Shown in pieces: positions 53,706-62,193 of a DNA stretch of 64,000 nt. Every line of letters starts with the position of its first letter. Position 1 is the stretch's first letter. A model generated the notes under the pieces. That model worked only from the letters and a program-made list of their open reading frames with translations, made no database searches and was not told the origin of the DNA. Source of the stretch: Porticoccaceae bacterium LTM1 (lineage in GTDB: Bacteria > Pseudomonadota > Gammaproteobacteria > Pseudomonadales > Porticoccaceae); NCBI GenBank assembly GCA_030252795.1, contig CP127080.1, forward strand, positions 1,996,501-2,060,500, given 5' to 3'. The translations under genes and the position numbers were made by a program.

Positions 53706-55874
53706 ATGAAACACGGATTTAAATTATCCGCTCTGGCACTGGCCATTGGCCTGACTGCCTGTGGTGAGCAGAACACCACCAACAGCGAATCAACCCAAAA
53801 CCAGTCACCGGAAACAACACAAGTGGCGGAAGCAACCAATCCATTCTTCAAACCCTGGGGCACCCCATTTGAAGCACCGGACTTTGGCAAGATCAAAGAA
53901 GAGCACTACATGCCTGCCTTTGAGAAAGGCATGGCGGAGCACAAGAAAGAAGTTGATGCCATTATCAACAATCCGGAAGCACCCACTTTTGACAACACCA
54001 TTGCCGCGCTGGAGCGTACCGGTGCGTTGCTGACTAAAGTCTCCGGTGTCTTTTACAACCTGACCAGTGCCCATACCAACGATAAGTTGCAACAGTTATC
54101 CGTAGAACTGGCGCCCAAAATGAGCGCTCACTCAGACGACATCAATCTGAACGAAGACCTGTTTGCCCGTGTAAAAGCCGTTTACGAGCAACGCGACAAT
54201 CTGGACCTGACCACAGAGCAATCAAGACTGCTGGCTAAAACCTACAAAGGATTTGTTCGCAGCGGTGCCAACCTTGAAGGTGAAGCCAAAGAGCAAATGC
54301 GCAAGCTCAACAGCGAGCTGTCACTGCTGTCCCTGAAGTTTGGTGAAAACCTGCTGAAAGAGAACAAAGCCTTCAAACTGGTTATCGACAACGAGGCTGA
54401 TCTCGCCGGCCTGCCGGAACCCGTAATTCACGCTGCTGCCGAAACTGCCGCATCGGCCGGTTTGAATGACAAGATGCTATTCACGCTGGACAAACCCAGC
54501 ATGCTGCCATTCCTCTCCTACGCGGATAATAGAGAGCTGCGCCAAAAACTGTACACCGGCTATATCAGTCGTGGTGACCAGGGCAACGAATTCGACAACA
54601 ATGAGATTGTTGCCAAAATGGCCAACCTGCGTTCACAAAAAGCCAAGTTGCTGGGCTACAACACCCATGCTGACTTTGTGCTGGAAGAGCGCATGGCCAA
54701 AAATTCCGAGAACGTATTCGCCCTGCTGGATAAACTGTGGGCACCAGCCCTGGCCAAAGCCAAAGCAGAACGCGCCGAAATGCAGGCGATGATTGATGCC
54801 GAAGGCGGTGATTTCAAACTGGAGTCCTGGGACTGGTGGTACTACGCCGAGAAACTGCGTAAAGCCAAATACGATCTGGATGAATCCGAAATCCGTCCTT
54901 ACTTCCAGCTGGAAAATGTAATTGAGAGCGTATTCTACGTTGCCAATCAGCTGTGGGGCATCCAGTTCAAACAGCTTGATAACATTCCGACCTATCACGA
55001 AGACGTTCGCACCTACGAACTGACCGATAAAGACGGTAACCACATCGGTATTTTTTACGCCGACTACTTCCCGCGTGACAGCAAACGCGGTGGTGCCTGG
55101 ATGAATGCTATTCGCGGCCAGTCCAACATGGATGGAGAGTTTGTTACTCCGCTGATTATGAACGTGGGTAACTTCACCCCGCCAGTTGGCGACAAGCCGG
55201 CTCTGCTCTCTTTCGACGACGTGAGCACCCTGTTCCACGAATTCGGCCACGCTCTGCACGGCTTCCTGTCACAGGCGCATTATCCTTCCCTGGCAGGCAC
55301 CTCCACGCCGACCGACTTCGTAGAATTCCCGGCACAGCTGATGGAGCACTGGGCAAATGAGCCAGCCATCATGAAAAAGTTTGCTGTCCACTACGAGACT
55401 GGCGAACCGATTCCAGATGAACTGATCGAAAAAATCCAGAAAGTCGGCACCTTCAACCAAGGCTTTGCCACCACCGAATATCTCGCAGCCTGTCTACTGG
55501 ATATGGCATGGCACAGCATTGAAGAAGACGTTACTGACACCCAGGCTTTCGAAAAAGCTGTTCTGGAAGAGAAGTACGGCCTGATCCCGGAAGTTGTTTC
55601 ACGCTACCGCAGCTCCTACTTTGCCCACATCTTTGCCGGTGGTTACTCGGCAGGTTACTACGCTTACATCTGGTCAGAAGTACTGGACAGTGATGGTTTT
55701 GAAGCTTTCAAAGAGACCTCCCTGTTCGATCAGGAAACCGCTGCCAGACTGCTCAAGTACGTCTACTCAGCCGGCGGTACCGATGATCCAGCTACCCTGT
55801 ACCGCAACTTCCGCGGTAAGGATCCGGTAATCGATCCGCTGCTGAAGCGTCGCGGACTGGATACTGCCGAATAA
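53706..55874 (+). CDS. M3-family oligopeptidase (Dcp-like), predicted lipoprotein
   Basis: The 722-residue metallopeptidase has a lipobox GLTACG (Cys19) and then a long helical M3 domain. The zinc motif is HEFGHALHG (about 510-518), with the distal Glu in the following helix (PTDFVEFPAQLMEHW). GVFYNLTSAHTNDKLQQLSV and EGEAKEQMRKLNSELSLLSL are M3 landmarks. The lipid anchor would place it in the envelope, unlike cytoplasmic OpdA/PrlC. It is on the opposite strand to the flagellar genes around it. Confidence 0.92.
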   Translation: MKHGFKLSALALAIGLTACGEQNTTNSESTQNQSPETTQVAEATNPFFKPWGTPFEAPDFGKIKEEHYMPAFEKGMAEHKKEVDAIINNPEAPTFDNTIAALERTGALLTKVSGVFYNLTSAHTNDKLQQLSVELAPKMSAHSDDINLNEDLFARVKAVYEQRDNLDLTTEQSRLLAKTYKGFVRSGANLEGEAKEQMRKLNSELSLLSLKFGENLLKENKAFKLVIDNEADLAGLPEPVIHAAAETAASAGLNDKMLFTLDKPSMLPFLSYADNRELRQKLYTGYISRGDQGNEFDNNEIVAKMANLRSQKAKLLGYNTHADFVLEERMAKNSENVFALLDKLWAPALAKAKAERAEMQAMIDAEGGDFKLESWDWWYYAEKLRKAKYDLDESEIRPYFQLENVIESVFYVANQLWGIQFKQLDNIPTYHEDVRTYELTDKDGNHIGIFYADYFPRDSKRGGAWMNAIRGQSNMDGEFVTPLIMNVGNFTPPVGDKPALLSFDDVSTLFHEFGHALHGFLSQAHYPSLAGTSTPTDFVEFPAQLMEHWANEPAIMKKFAVHYETGEPIPDELIEKIQKVGTFNQGFATTEYLAACLLDMAWHSIEEDVTDTQAFEKAVLEEKYGLIPEVVSRYRSSYFAHIFAGGYSAGYYAYIWSEVLDSDGFEAFKETSLFDQETAARLLKYVYSAGGTDDPATLYRNFRGKDPVIDPLLKRRGLDTAE

Positions 55875-55895
55875 TTTTTATTCAGCAGTAAACGT

Positions 55896-55934
55896 AAAAG
55901 GCTTAAATCTCATTGGGATTTAAGCCTTTTTTTT
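55896..55934 (+). terminator. Rho-independent terminator after the M3 peptidase
   Basis: The stem AAAGGCTTAAATC/GATTTAAGCCTTT with an 8-base loop is followed by a T-run. It lies 22 bp after the stop codon. Confidence 0.85.
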
Positions 55935-56097
55935 CATTCGATATTTTCTCACTGTCATCCTGAGAGCAGCGAGGGGTCCCTACTACGACATTCCCGCATA
56001 GGCGGGAATCCATAAACTTCGAGCATTATCCAAAATGGATCCCCGCCTTCGCGGGGATGACAAGGAATGGGAATTCAAAGGATTGACACCAGCCTGA

Positions 56098-56172
56098 GCC
56101 ATAACCAGACCGGAACAGGTTAGCCCGATTTGTGGGTATATGAGGACTGGCCTGTTCCGGTCTGGTTATGGC
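56098..56172 (+). repeat. Family A hairpin, copy 4
   Basis: The arms GCCATAACCAGACCGGAACA and the complement GGTCTGGTTATGGC flank the GATTTGTGGGTATATGAGGA core. It belongs to the first unit of the tandem array. Confidence 0.85.
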
Positions 56173-56344
56173 GGATTCAGCACCCAAATCTACAACCAAA
56201 AGAGATCCTTCACTTCGTGAAGGATGACAATAAAACTCGTCTCCCACGAAAATGGCAAACCTCAATACCCCCTGCTTAACAATGGATCCCCGCCTACGCG
56301 GGGATGACAAAGAGTGGATATTCAGCGGATTGGCACCAAGCTGA

Positions 56345-56419
56345 GCCATAACCAGACCGGAACAGGTTAGCCCGATTTGTGGGTATATGAGGACTGGCCT
56401 GTTCCGGTCTGGTTATGGC
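56345..56419 (+). repeat. Family A hairpin, copy 5
   Basis: Identical arms and core to copy 4 over its whole length, in the second unit of the tandem array, 247 bp further on. Confidence 0.85.
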
Positions 56420-56590
56420 GGATTCAGCACCCAAATCTACAACAAATAGAGGCCCTTAACTTCGTTCAGGATGACAATAAAACTCGTCTCCCACGAAAAC
56501 GGCAAACCTCAACGACCCTGCTTAACTATGGATCCCCGCCTGCGCGGGGATTACAAAGAGTGGATATTCAGCGGATTGGCACCAAGCTGA

Positions 56591-56665
56591 GCCATAACCA
56601 GACCGGAACAGGTTAGCCCGATTTGTGGGTATATGAGGACTGGCCTGTTCCGGTCTGGTTATGGC
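56591..56665 (+). repeat. Family A hairpin, copy 6
   Basis: Identical arms and core to copies 4 and 5, in the third unit, 246 bp after copy 5. Confidence 0.85.
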
Positions 56666-56712
56666 GGATTCAAGCACCAAAATCTACAACCAAAAGAGAT
56701 CCTTCACTACGC

Positions 56713-57321
56713 TCAGGATGACAAGGAACGGAAATTGACAAGCTGCCTATCGTGGCAACGACCGAGGATTACCAGCGCCAGAATTGCCCCCAGCAACGCC
56801 AACCCCATATCCGACTGGGTATCCCAAACATAACCCTGAGTTCCCAGAAACGCCTCTGCACTAGAGTCACCCAACAGCGCCGCCCACCACTCAATCAACT
56901 CATAAAATGCACTGAGTGCCAGACAAAAACAAACGCAAAAGAAATTTCGCCAGCTGTGACTGTTGAAAACCTCATGGCGAATCACCACCTCGCGAACCGC
57001 AATAGCCGGCACAAACCCCTGAATAAAATGAGCCAATTTATCGAAATTATTGCGCGGCCAGTCCAACCACTCGGAAATGTGACCAAACAAAGGCACCTCC
57101 GCATAAGTGTAGTGTCCACCAACCATCAGAATAATACAGTGAAATAAAATCAAACCGTAGAGCAAAGGTGTTAAAGGAAAACGCCTATAAGTCACCACCA
57201 AGACTACAAGCGCGGCTAAAGCTGGAAATACCTCCAGCCACCAAGTGAGGCGGTCTTTTGGGGAAATTGCGGACCAAATTAAGACAACGAAGAAAATAAA
57301 CAGCCAGCTAACTTTTTTCAC
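56713..57321 (-). CDS. yjdF: YjdF-like inner-membrane protein (DUF2238)
   Basis: The 202-residue protein has about five hydrophobic segments. YTYAEVPLFGHISEWL and NFDKLAHFIQGFVPAIAVRE (about 90-115), followed by ALSAFYELIEWWAAL (about 138-155), match the DUF2238/YjdF family of unknown function. I start at the GTG at 57321 because a strong AAGGAG precedes it. The last residues SLSS and the stop are made by a CTTGTCATCCTGA REP sequence, so the repeat has trimmed or replaced the original C-terminus. It follows fliJ on the same strand. Confidence 0.82.
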   Translation of the reverse strand: MKKVSWLFIFFVVLIWSAISPKDRLTWWLEVFPALAALVVLVVTYRRFPLTPLLYGLILFHCIILMVGGHYTYAEVPLFGHISEWLDWPRNNFDKLAHFIQGFVPAIAVREVVIRHEVFNSHSWRNFFCVCFCLALSAFYELIEWWAALLGDSSAEAFLGTQGYVWDTQSDMGLALLGAILALVILGRCHDRQLVNFRSLSS

Positions 57322-57371
57322 AATAACTCCTTTTTCGTTTAAAAGTAGCACCGCGGAGATAACAAATTCAA

Positions 57372-57812
57372 TCAATAAACTGGTGGACGCACCCGCCCCG
57401 CCAACTCATCCGTCTCCGCCTGCTGCTTTTTATCGAGCAAAAACTGCTCCAAAGCACGCTGCTGATCAACAGCCTTTTCCAACGCCTGCAGTCGCTGACG
57501 AGCGTGGAGCCATTGTTGATGTGCTTTATCAAATTGTTGGCGGGAGCGCTCTACTGAAGCCTGTTGCTGGTTGACTGCACCATCCAACTTGCCCAGAAAA
57601 AGCTGGAAATCCCTGAGCTGCTGAACGCTGCTGCCAGTAGCACCTAACTGTTTGTATCTATCAAGGTATTCCGAGCGGAATTGTTCTAGTTGTTGCAGCT
57701 GCTGTTGTTGATTATTGAAAGCCTGACGCTGTTGCGCCATCAGTCTACCCGCCTCTTTCTCGCGGTGGTCGGCAACTCCGGCAACCTGTTTGAAGCGAGC
57801 AGATTTTTTCAT
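57372..57812 (-). CDS. fliJ: FliJ, flagellar export chaperone/escort protein
   Basis: The 146-residue protein is almost all helical coiled coil and Gln-rich (ARFKQVAGVADHREKEAGRL at the start, QQASVERSRQQFDKAHQQWL in the middle), as in FliJ. It stimulates the FliI ATPase and helps open the FlhA gate. It is 8 bp downstream of fliI. Confidence 0.88.
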   Translation of the reverse strand: MKKSARFKQVAGVADHREKEAGRLMAQQRQAFNNQQQQLQQLEQFRSEYLDRYKQLGATGSSVQQLRDFQLFLGKLDGAVNQQQASVERSRQQFDKAHQQWLHARQRLQALEKAVDQQRALEQFLLDKKQQAETDELAGRVRPPVY

Positions 57813-57820
57813 TGCCTACC

Positions 57821-59215
57821 CTACTGGCCAGACTGCTGAAGCTGAGCCATTTGCTGATTGGCTTGGTGCCACTGCTGCTCCAGCTGCTTGAGCTGGTGCG
57901 TGCTTTGATTCATCTGCACCTGCTCAGTCATACCCTGAGCAAGAAAATGTTCCAGCATCGGCTGCACCAGAATTGCCTGATCGATGTTGGGATCGGAACC
58001 GGGCTGATAGGCACCGACGCTGATCAGGTCGCGGTTCTGCTGGTAGGTGGAATAGATCGCTTTAAATTGCCTTGCCAATTGCAGTTGTTCGGGCGGCACA
58101 ATGGCAGACATCACTCGGCTGATCGACGCCTCGATATCAATGGCCGGATAGCGGCCTGACTCTGCAATTTTTCGACTCAGCACAATATGGCCATCAAGAA
58201 TAGCTCGGGACGCATCAGCCACCGGGTCATTGTGATCATCACCATCCACCAGCACAGTGTAAAACGCAGTCATGGTGCCACCACTGTCCGTATTACCGGC
58301 GCGCTCCACCAACTGTGGCAGACGAGCAAAAACCGAAGGTGGATAACCTTTGGTGACCGGAGGCTCACCAATCGCCAGCGCCACTTCCCGCTGCGCCTGT
58401 GCAAAACGGGTAAGCGAATCCATCAGCAATAAAACATTCAATCCACGGGCACGAAAATACTCGGCAATAGCCGTGGCGCGCCAGGCACCGTGCATACGCA
58501 TCAATGGTGAATCATCAGCTGGCGCTGCTACCACCACCGCGCGTTTCAAACTCTCCGGGCCAAGAATTTCCGCAACAAATTCCTGTACCTCGCGACCCCG
58601 CTCACCAATCAAACCCACCACAATGACATCCGCATCCGTGTATCGTGTCATAAGACCAAGCAGGGTGGATTTACCAACACCACTACCAGCAAATAGCCCC
58701 ATACGCTGACCACGGCCAACAGTGAGCAGTGCGTTGATTGCACGAACGCCAGTATCCAGCGGCTCACGAATCGGGGCACGGCTTAAAGGGTTGGTGCTTT
58801 GGCCAAGCAGAGGCACATGGCTATCTCCTTGAATCGGTCCTTTCCCGTCTAAGGGATGACCGGCGCCATCAATCACCCGGCCAAGCAGGCCATCGCCGAC
58901 AAAGACCTCACTACCCTGCCCAAGTGGAATAACACGGGCACCGGGTTGTACACCGCGAATATCACCGATCGGCATCAAGTACAGGCGATCGTCATGAAAA
59001 CCAACCACCTCAGCATAAATATCCTCCCCGTAATCCACTACGACCCGGCAACAGCTGCCTACTGCAGCACGGCAGCCTGCCGCTTCCAGAGTGAGGCCCA
59101 CCATACGGGTGAGCTTTCCTTCCACCATCGGCTCCGGCTCACGCAGCTGGCCGCGCATTTCTGCCAGACGGGAAGCGAGATTGCCACCACTGCGAGCACC
59201 TTGAAAATCATTCAT
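57821..59215 (-). CDS. fliI: FliI, flagellar export ATPase
   Basis: The 464-residue FliI is an F1-beta-like hexameric ATPase. The Walker A is [19 protein letters not shown] (about 175-193), Walker B is [18 protein letters not shown] (about 256-273) and the catalytic-Glu region is [15 protein letters not shown]. It drives unfolding of export substrates. It overlaps fliH by 4 bp. Confidence 0.95.
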   Translation of the reverse strand: MNDFQGARSGGNLASRLAEMRGQLREPEPMVEGKLTRMVGLTLEAAGCRAAVGSCCRVVVDYGEDIYAEVVGFHDDRLYLMPIGDIRGVQPGARVIPLGQGSEVFVGDGLLGRVIDGAGHPLDGKGPIQGDSHVPLLGQSTNPLSRAPIREPLDTGVRAINALLTVGRGQRMGLFAGSGVGKSTLLGLMTRYTDADVIVVGLIGERGREVQEFVAEILGPESLKRAVVVAAPADDSPLMRMHGAWRATAIAEYFRARGLNVLLLMDSLTRFAQAQREVALAIGEPPVTKGYPPSVFARLPQLVERAGNTDSGGTMTAFYTVLVDGDDHNDPVADASRAILDGHIVLSRKIAESGRYPAIDIEASISRVMSAIVPPEQLQLARQFKAIYSTYQQNRDLISVGAYQPGSDPNIDQAILVQPMLEHFLAQGMTEQVQMNQSTHQLKQLEQQWHQANQQMAQLQQSGQ

Positions 59216-59970
59216 TGGTGCTTATCGCTCTTTAGAAGAAGCAAGTTTTGCTCGCAGTTGTCGCACTCAAAAACGCTATCCAAAACCGGATCAATTTCGT
59301 CAGCAATATGTTCCGGGGTGCTATTCAGTAGATTACCCACAAGGTGATAAAGACGGCTGCGCATACTGAGATCAATGTGGGCATTATTAGCTTCTACTCG
59401 CACATCCCCCTCTCTCAGCTCCGGAGACTCAACTACTTGCCAGTGCTGCTCAGGATCGGGAGACGACAAAATATCAGCAACAAGCGCGGCATCGACCGGG
59501 TTGAGATAAATATGAACACGACGGGAAGTCGTGCGCAGTGCAGTTACAGCGGAAGCGACAATATTATTGAGAATATCCGGATTTACACTCAGCTCACGGC
59601 GAACCAATTGACCGGCCATTGCTCCAGCCAACAGAACCAGTTCTCGCTGAACCTCTTCATCCAGTTTTGCCAGTGGATTACTGAGCGACTCACACAATTT
59701 TTTAAATTGCTCGCCCTGCTTTTCCAGTTCTTCCCGGCCAGCGTTCATACCTTCCCAGCGCCCCATCTGATAGCCCTTGGCATGAGCCTGCTTTTCGATG
59801 GCTTCTCGCTCTTGCTGGGTGATGGGCGATGGCGCTTCAGGCTCAGGGGATGGTTCTGTACCTGACAGCCCATCTTTTGAAAGCAAGGTAGAACCCTGAC
59901 TGCTATTTACTGAGGGTACATCCCACTTCTTGAATTCGGTTGTCTGATCGCCGGAAATTATTTTTGGCAT
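59212..59970 (-). CDS. fliH: FliH, negative regulator of the FliI ATPase
   Basis: The 252-residue FliH has a variable Ser/Pro-rich N-terminus, a helical region with [20 protein letters not shown] (about 80-100) and a C-terminal FliI-binding domain with [20 protein letters not shown] and [17 protein letters not shown]. It links FliI to FlhA and to FliN in the C-ring. It begins only 27 bp after the fliF stop; the fliG gene that normally separates them is not there. Confidence 0.9.
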   Translation of the reverse strand: MPKIISGDQTTEFKKWDVPSVNSSQGSTLLSKDGLSGTEPSPEPEAPSPITQQEREAIEKQAHAKGYQMGRWEGMNAGREELEKQGEQFKKLCESLSNPLAKLDEEVQRELVLLAGAMAGQLVRRELSVNPDILNNIVASAVTALRTTSRRVHIYLNPVDAALVADILSSPDPEQHWQVVESPELREGDVRVEANNAHIDLSMRSRLYHLVGNLLNSTPEHIADEIDPVLDSVFECDNCEQNLLLLKSDKHQ

Positions 59971-59978
59971 CTGTCGTC

Positions 59979-60003
59979 TAGGGCCTGTTCACTCTAATTA
60001 ACT
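59979..60003. repeat. Lone MITE-like terminus at the fliF-fliH junction
   Basis: TAGGGCCTGTTCACTCTAAT matches the end of the MITE-like elements at 13332 and 53467 at about 19 of 20 positions. Only one end is present. It spans the fliF stop codon (59998-60000) and lies exactly where fliG is absent. Confidence 0.7.
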
Positions 60004-61674
60004 ATCCAGCCAGCCTTTAACTACCTGGGCCACTCGCTTGGGATCTTCTTTTACCACTGAGCGAGCCATGGTCAGCTGCTGTTCGTAATTGTTGCGATCC
60101 ACCTGATTCGGCAATTGCAACTGCGGCGCACTCAGGCTTACCTGATCTTCGTCCATACTGCGATCCGGAAGTGCAGGTGCATCATCATTACCCGCGCCAG
60201 CAGCTGCCAGTGCCGGTTTCGAATTAGCAGGTTGTACCGTTGCCAGGCTGCGCAATACCGGTCTCAACACCCCAAAAATCAACACCAGAATGGCCAGGAC
60301 TCCAGCCAACTGTTTGCCCCACCCCACGTAGCGCGGGTTATCGAGAATCTCTTCCACCGTTGTTTTTGGCGGGGTATTGTCGTCCAATTGAAATTCAATC
60401 TGATCCTGGCGGAATGGTGCATTGACCACATTAATACTGTCGCCACGCATCTCTGAAAAACCCACTGCATCGCGGACCAGCGCTTCGATTCGATTAATCT
60501 CCTGATCGCTCAAAGGTGTGCGCGTCAGTTTCCCATCGCTGCCCCGCTGGTCGATATAATCCACCACTACCGCAACTGACAGACGCTTGATCGCACCCGG
60601 TGCTTCTCGCACATGGCTGATTACTTTATTCAACTCATAATTACGAGTGGTGTTTGTAGTACTGCTGGCCTGCTGACTCTGCTCGGCGGCGCCTCCCTCT
60701 TCCGGTGGTGAAGCATCTGCGGTGGGTGGTGAATTCGACAGTGCACCGGCAATACCGCCACCACTATTGGAGCCTGAACTGGTCTCTTCCACCATCTGCT
60801 CACTACGAATACCGTTACGAATCGGCTGGAACTGTTCGCTGGTTTTTTCCGCGTGGGTAAAATCCATCTCCACACTAACCTGCGCACTGACACGGTCCGG
60901 GCCCACCATTGGAGTCAACAGCTCGACAATGCGCTGGCTGTAATTGCTTTCCACCTCGCGCATAAAACGGAACTGTTCGGAACTGGCAGCAAGATGAGAA
61001 TCTTTTTTCGAACGGGTCAACAACCGACCCTGCTGATCCACCACAGAAACCATTTCCGCTGGCATATCGGGCACACTGGACGAGATCAAGTGAACAATAC
61101 CGGCAACCTGGTCTTCAGTGAGTACTCGTCCGGGAAAGAGGTTAACCAGTACTGACGCACTGGCGGAATCGCCTCGACGGGCGAATACGGATCGCTTGGG
61201 AATGGCGAGGTGAACCCGCGCGGCCTGAACACTGGCCAACGTAGTGATCGACTGACTCAGTTCGCCTTCAAGGGCGCGGTTGTAGCGCGCCTTTTCCATA
61301 AAGCTGCTGGTACCAAATGGCTGCTCCTGATCGAGAAGCTCAAAACCACCCTCTTTCTCGGCACGAGGCACACCTTCACTTGCCAATTTCAAACGGGTTT
61401 CATGAACCTTCTCGGCGGGCACGGAAATAGTGCTGCCGTCGATCTCATATTCAGTGCCACTTTGCTGAAGAATCTGCACAACCTCGGCAGCATCCTGAGA
61501 TGACAACCCTCCATACAATGGCACAAAACTGGGGCTTTGCGACCAGTTCACCACCCAAACCCCCAATGCCACACTGGCGGCCAGACCGGCCATTAAACCA
61601 AGTTGCCTGAGCATTGGCAGGCCGCTGAATGCTTCAAATTGCCGGGCCGCTTTTTCAGTATTTACGAGTGCCAT
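59998..61674 (-). CDS. fliF: FliF, flagellar MS-ring protein
   Basis: The 558-residue FliF forms the MS-ring. Two membrane helices (about 24-45 and 450-470) frame the periplasmic ring-building motifs (LASEGVPRAEKEGGFELLDQ, VARVHLAIPKRSVFARRGDS-type). The cytoplasmic tail ends EDPKRVAQVVKGWLDS, the region that binds FliG, and its pattern is intact. The stop codon lies in a MITE-like terminus and fliG does not follow. Confidence 0.94.
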   Translation of the reverse strand: MALVNTEKAARQFEAFSGLPMLRQLGLMAGLAASVALGVWVVNWSQSPSFVPLYGGLSSQDAAEVVQILQQSGTEYEIDGSTISVPAEKVHETRLKLASEGVPRAEKEGGFELLDQEQPFGTSSFMEKARYNRALEGELSQSITTLASVQAARVHLAIPKRSVFARRGDSASASVLVNLFPGRVLTEDQVAGIVHLISSSVPDMPAEMVSVVDQQGRLLTRSKKDSHLAASSEQFRFMREVESNYSQRIVELLTPMVGPDRVSAQVSVEMDFTHAEKTSEQFQPIRNGIRSEQMVEETSSGSNSGGGIAGALSNSPPTADASPPEEGGAAEQSQQASSTTNTTRNYELNKVISHVREAPGAIKRLSVAVVVDYIDQRGSDGKLTRTPLSDQEINRIEALVRDAVGFSEMRGDSINVVNAPFRQDQIEFQLDDNTPPKTTVEEILDNPRYVGWGKQLAGVLAILVLIFGVLRPVLRSLATVQPANSKPALAAAGAGNDDAPALPDRSMDEDQVSLSAPQLQLPNQVDRNNYEQQLTMARSVVKEDPKRVAQVVKGWLDS

Positions 61675-61710
61675 TTCTGTTTTTACTTTTTAAAAATATT
61701 AATCAATCAC

Positions 61711-61839
61711 AAACCGTTTGAGCGTTATGAGCGCCGTTGATGCAAGGCAAAAACTTTTGAAAAGCGGGAGTGTGCAATAGCACATGACTGCCTTGAAAAA
61801 GTTTTTAACGCCGCAGCAACAAGCGCAATAGCTCAAACC
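61711..61839. repeat. Palindromic repeat (family D), copy 2
   Basis: The outer arms AAACCGTTTGAGCG and GCTATTGCGC..CTCAAACC are imperfectly inverted. The inner blocks GCAAGGCAAAAACTTTT and AAAGTTTTTAACGCCGC are like those in the copy at 5475-5617. The right arm overlaps the fliE stop codon (61833-61835). It lies between fliE and fliF. Confidence 0.65.
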
Positions 61840-62168
61840 TGCATGTTCATCACTTCCTGATAGGCGGAGAGTAATTTATTGCGCACCTGCGTCATCGCCT
61901 GAAAGGAGAGACTGGCCTTTTGCACCGCAACCATTACTTCCGGCAACTCCGCACCGGGCTCACCAGCTTCAAACGCTTTTTTCAGTTGTGCCGCTTCGGC
62001 TTGGGTCTCGTTGACCGACTCAATTGACTCGGCCAGCATTTTCCCAAAGTCAGGTTTTTCTGCACCGGCTACTGCACCTGCAGCCTGCGATGATTCAACG
62101 CCGCCAGATGCCTGGGTGGCCATCACCCGCATCTGGGCCAGCATTTGATTGACGTCCATATTGCTCAT
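61833..62168 (-). CDS. fliE: FliE, MS-ring/rod junction protein
   Basis: The 111-residue FliE has an acidic helical N-terminus (NQMLAQMRVMATQASGG) and the family C-terminus MVAVQKASLSFQAMTQVRNK LLSAYQEVMNMQV-like (written in two parts). It joins the MS ring to the rod and is required for export. It follows fleR by 25 bp, so it may be co-transcribed with it. Confidence 0.93.
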   Translation of the reverse strand: MSNMDVNQMLAQMRVMATQASGGVESSQAAGAVAGAEKPDFGKMLAESIESVNETQAEAAQLKKAFEAGEPGAELPEVMVAVQKASLSFQAMTQVRNKLLSAYQEVMNMQV

Positions 62169-62193
62169 AATTCAGTCACTCTCGAATTTCGAA

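Larger units (their letters stand above)
55935..56712. repeat. Repeat-rich region with ~246-bp tandem array
   Basis: The region has REPs at about 55954 and 55987, then a direct tandem array of about 2.8 copies of a ~246-bp unit that starts at 56035, 56282 and 56528 and runs to about 56735. Each unit has a REP (GGATCCCCGCC..GCGGGGAT), a family A hairpin and a GATCCTTC-type REP. The third copy is partly degenerate and its last bases overlap the 3' end of the yjdF gene. Confidence 0.85.

Noticed and set aside
56377-56616. Frames reading MWVYE.WPVPVWLWRI within repeat copies
   Set aside because: The shared peptide comes from the repeat core and arms and not from a gene; it appears only where family A hairpins occur.
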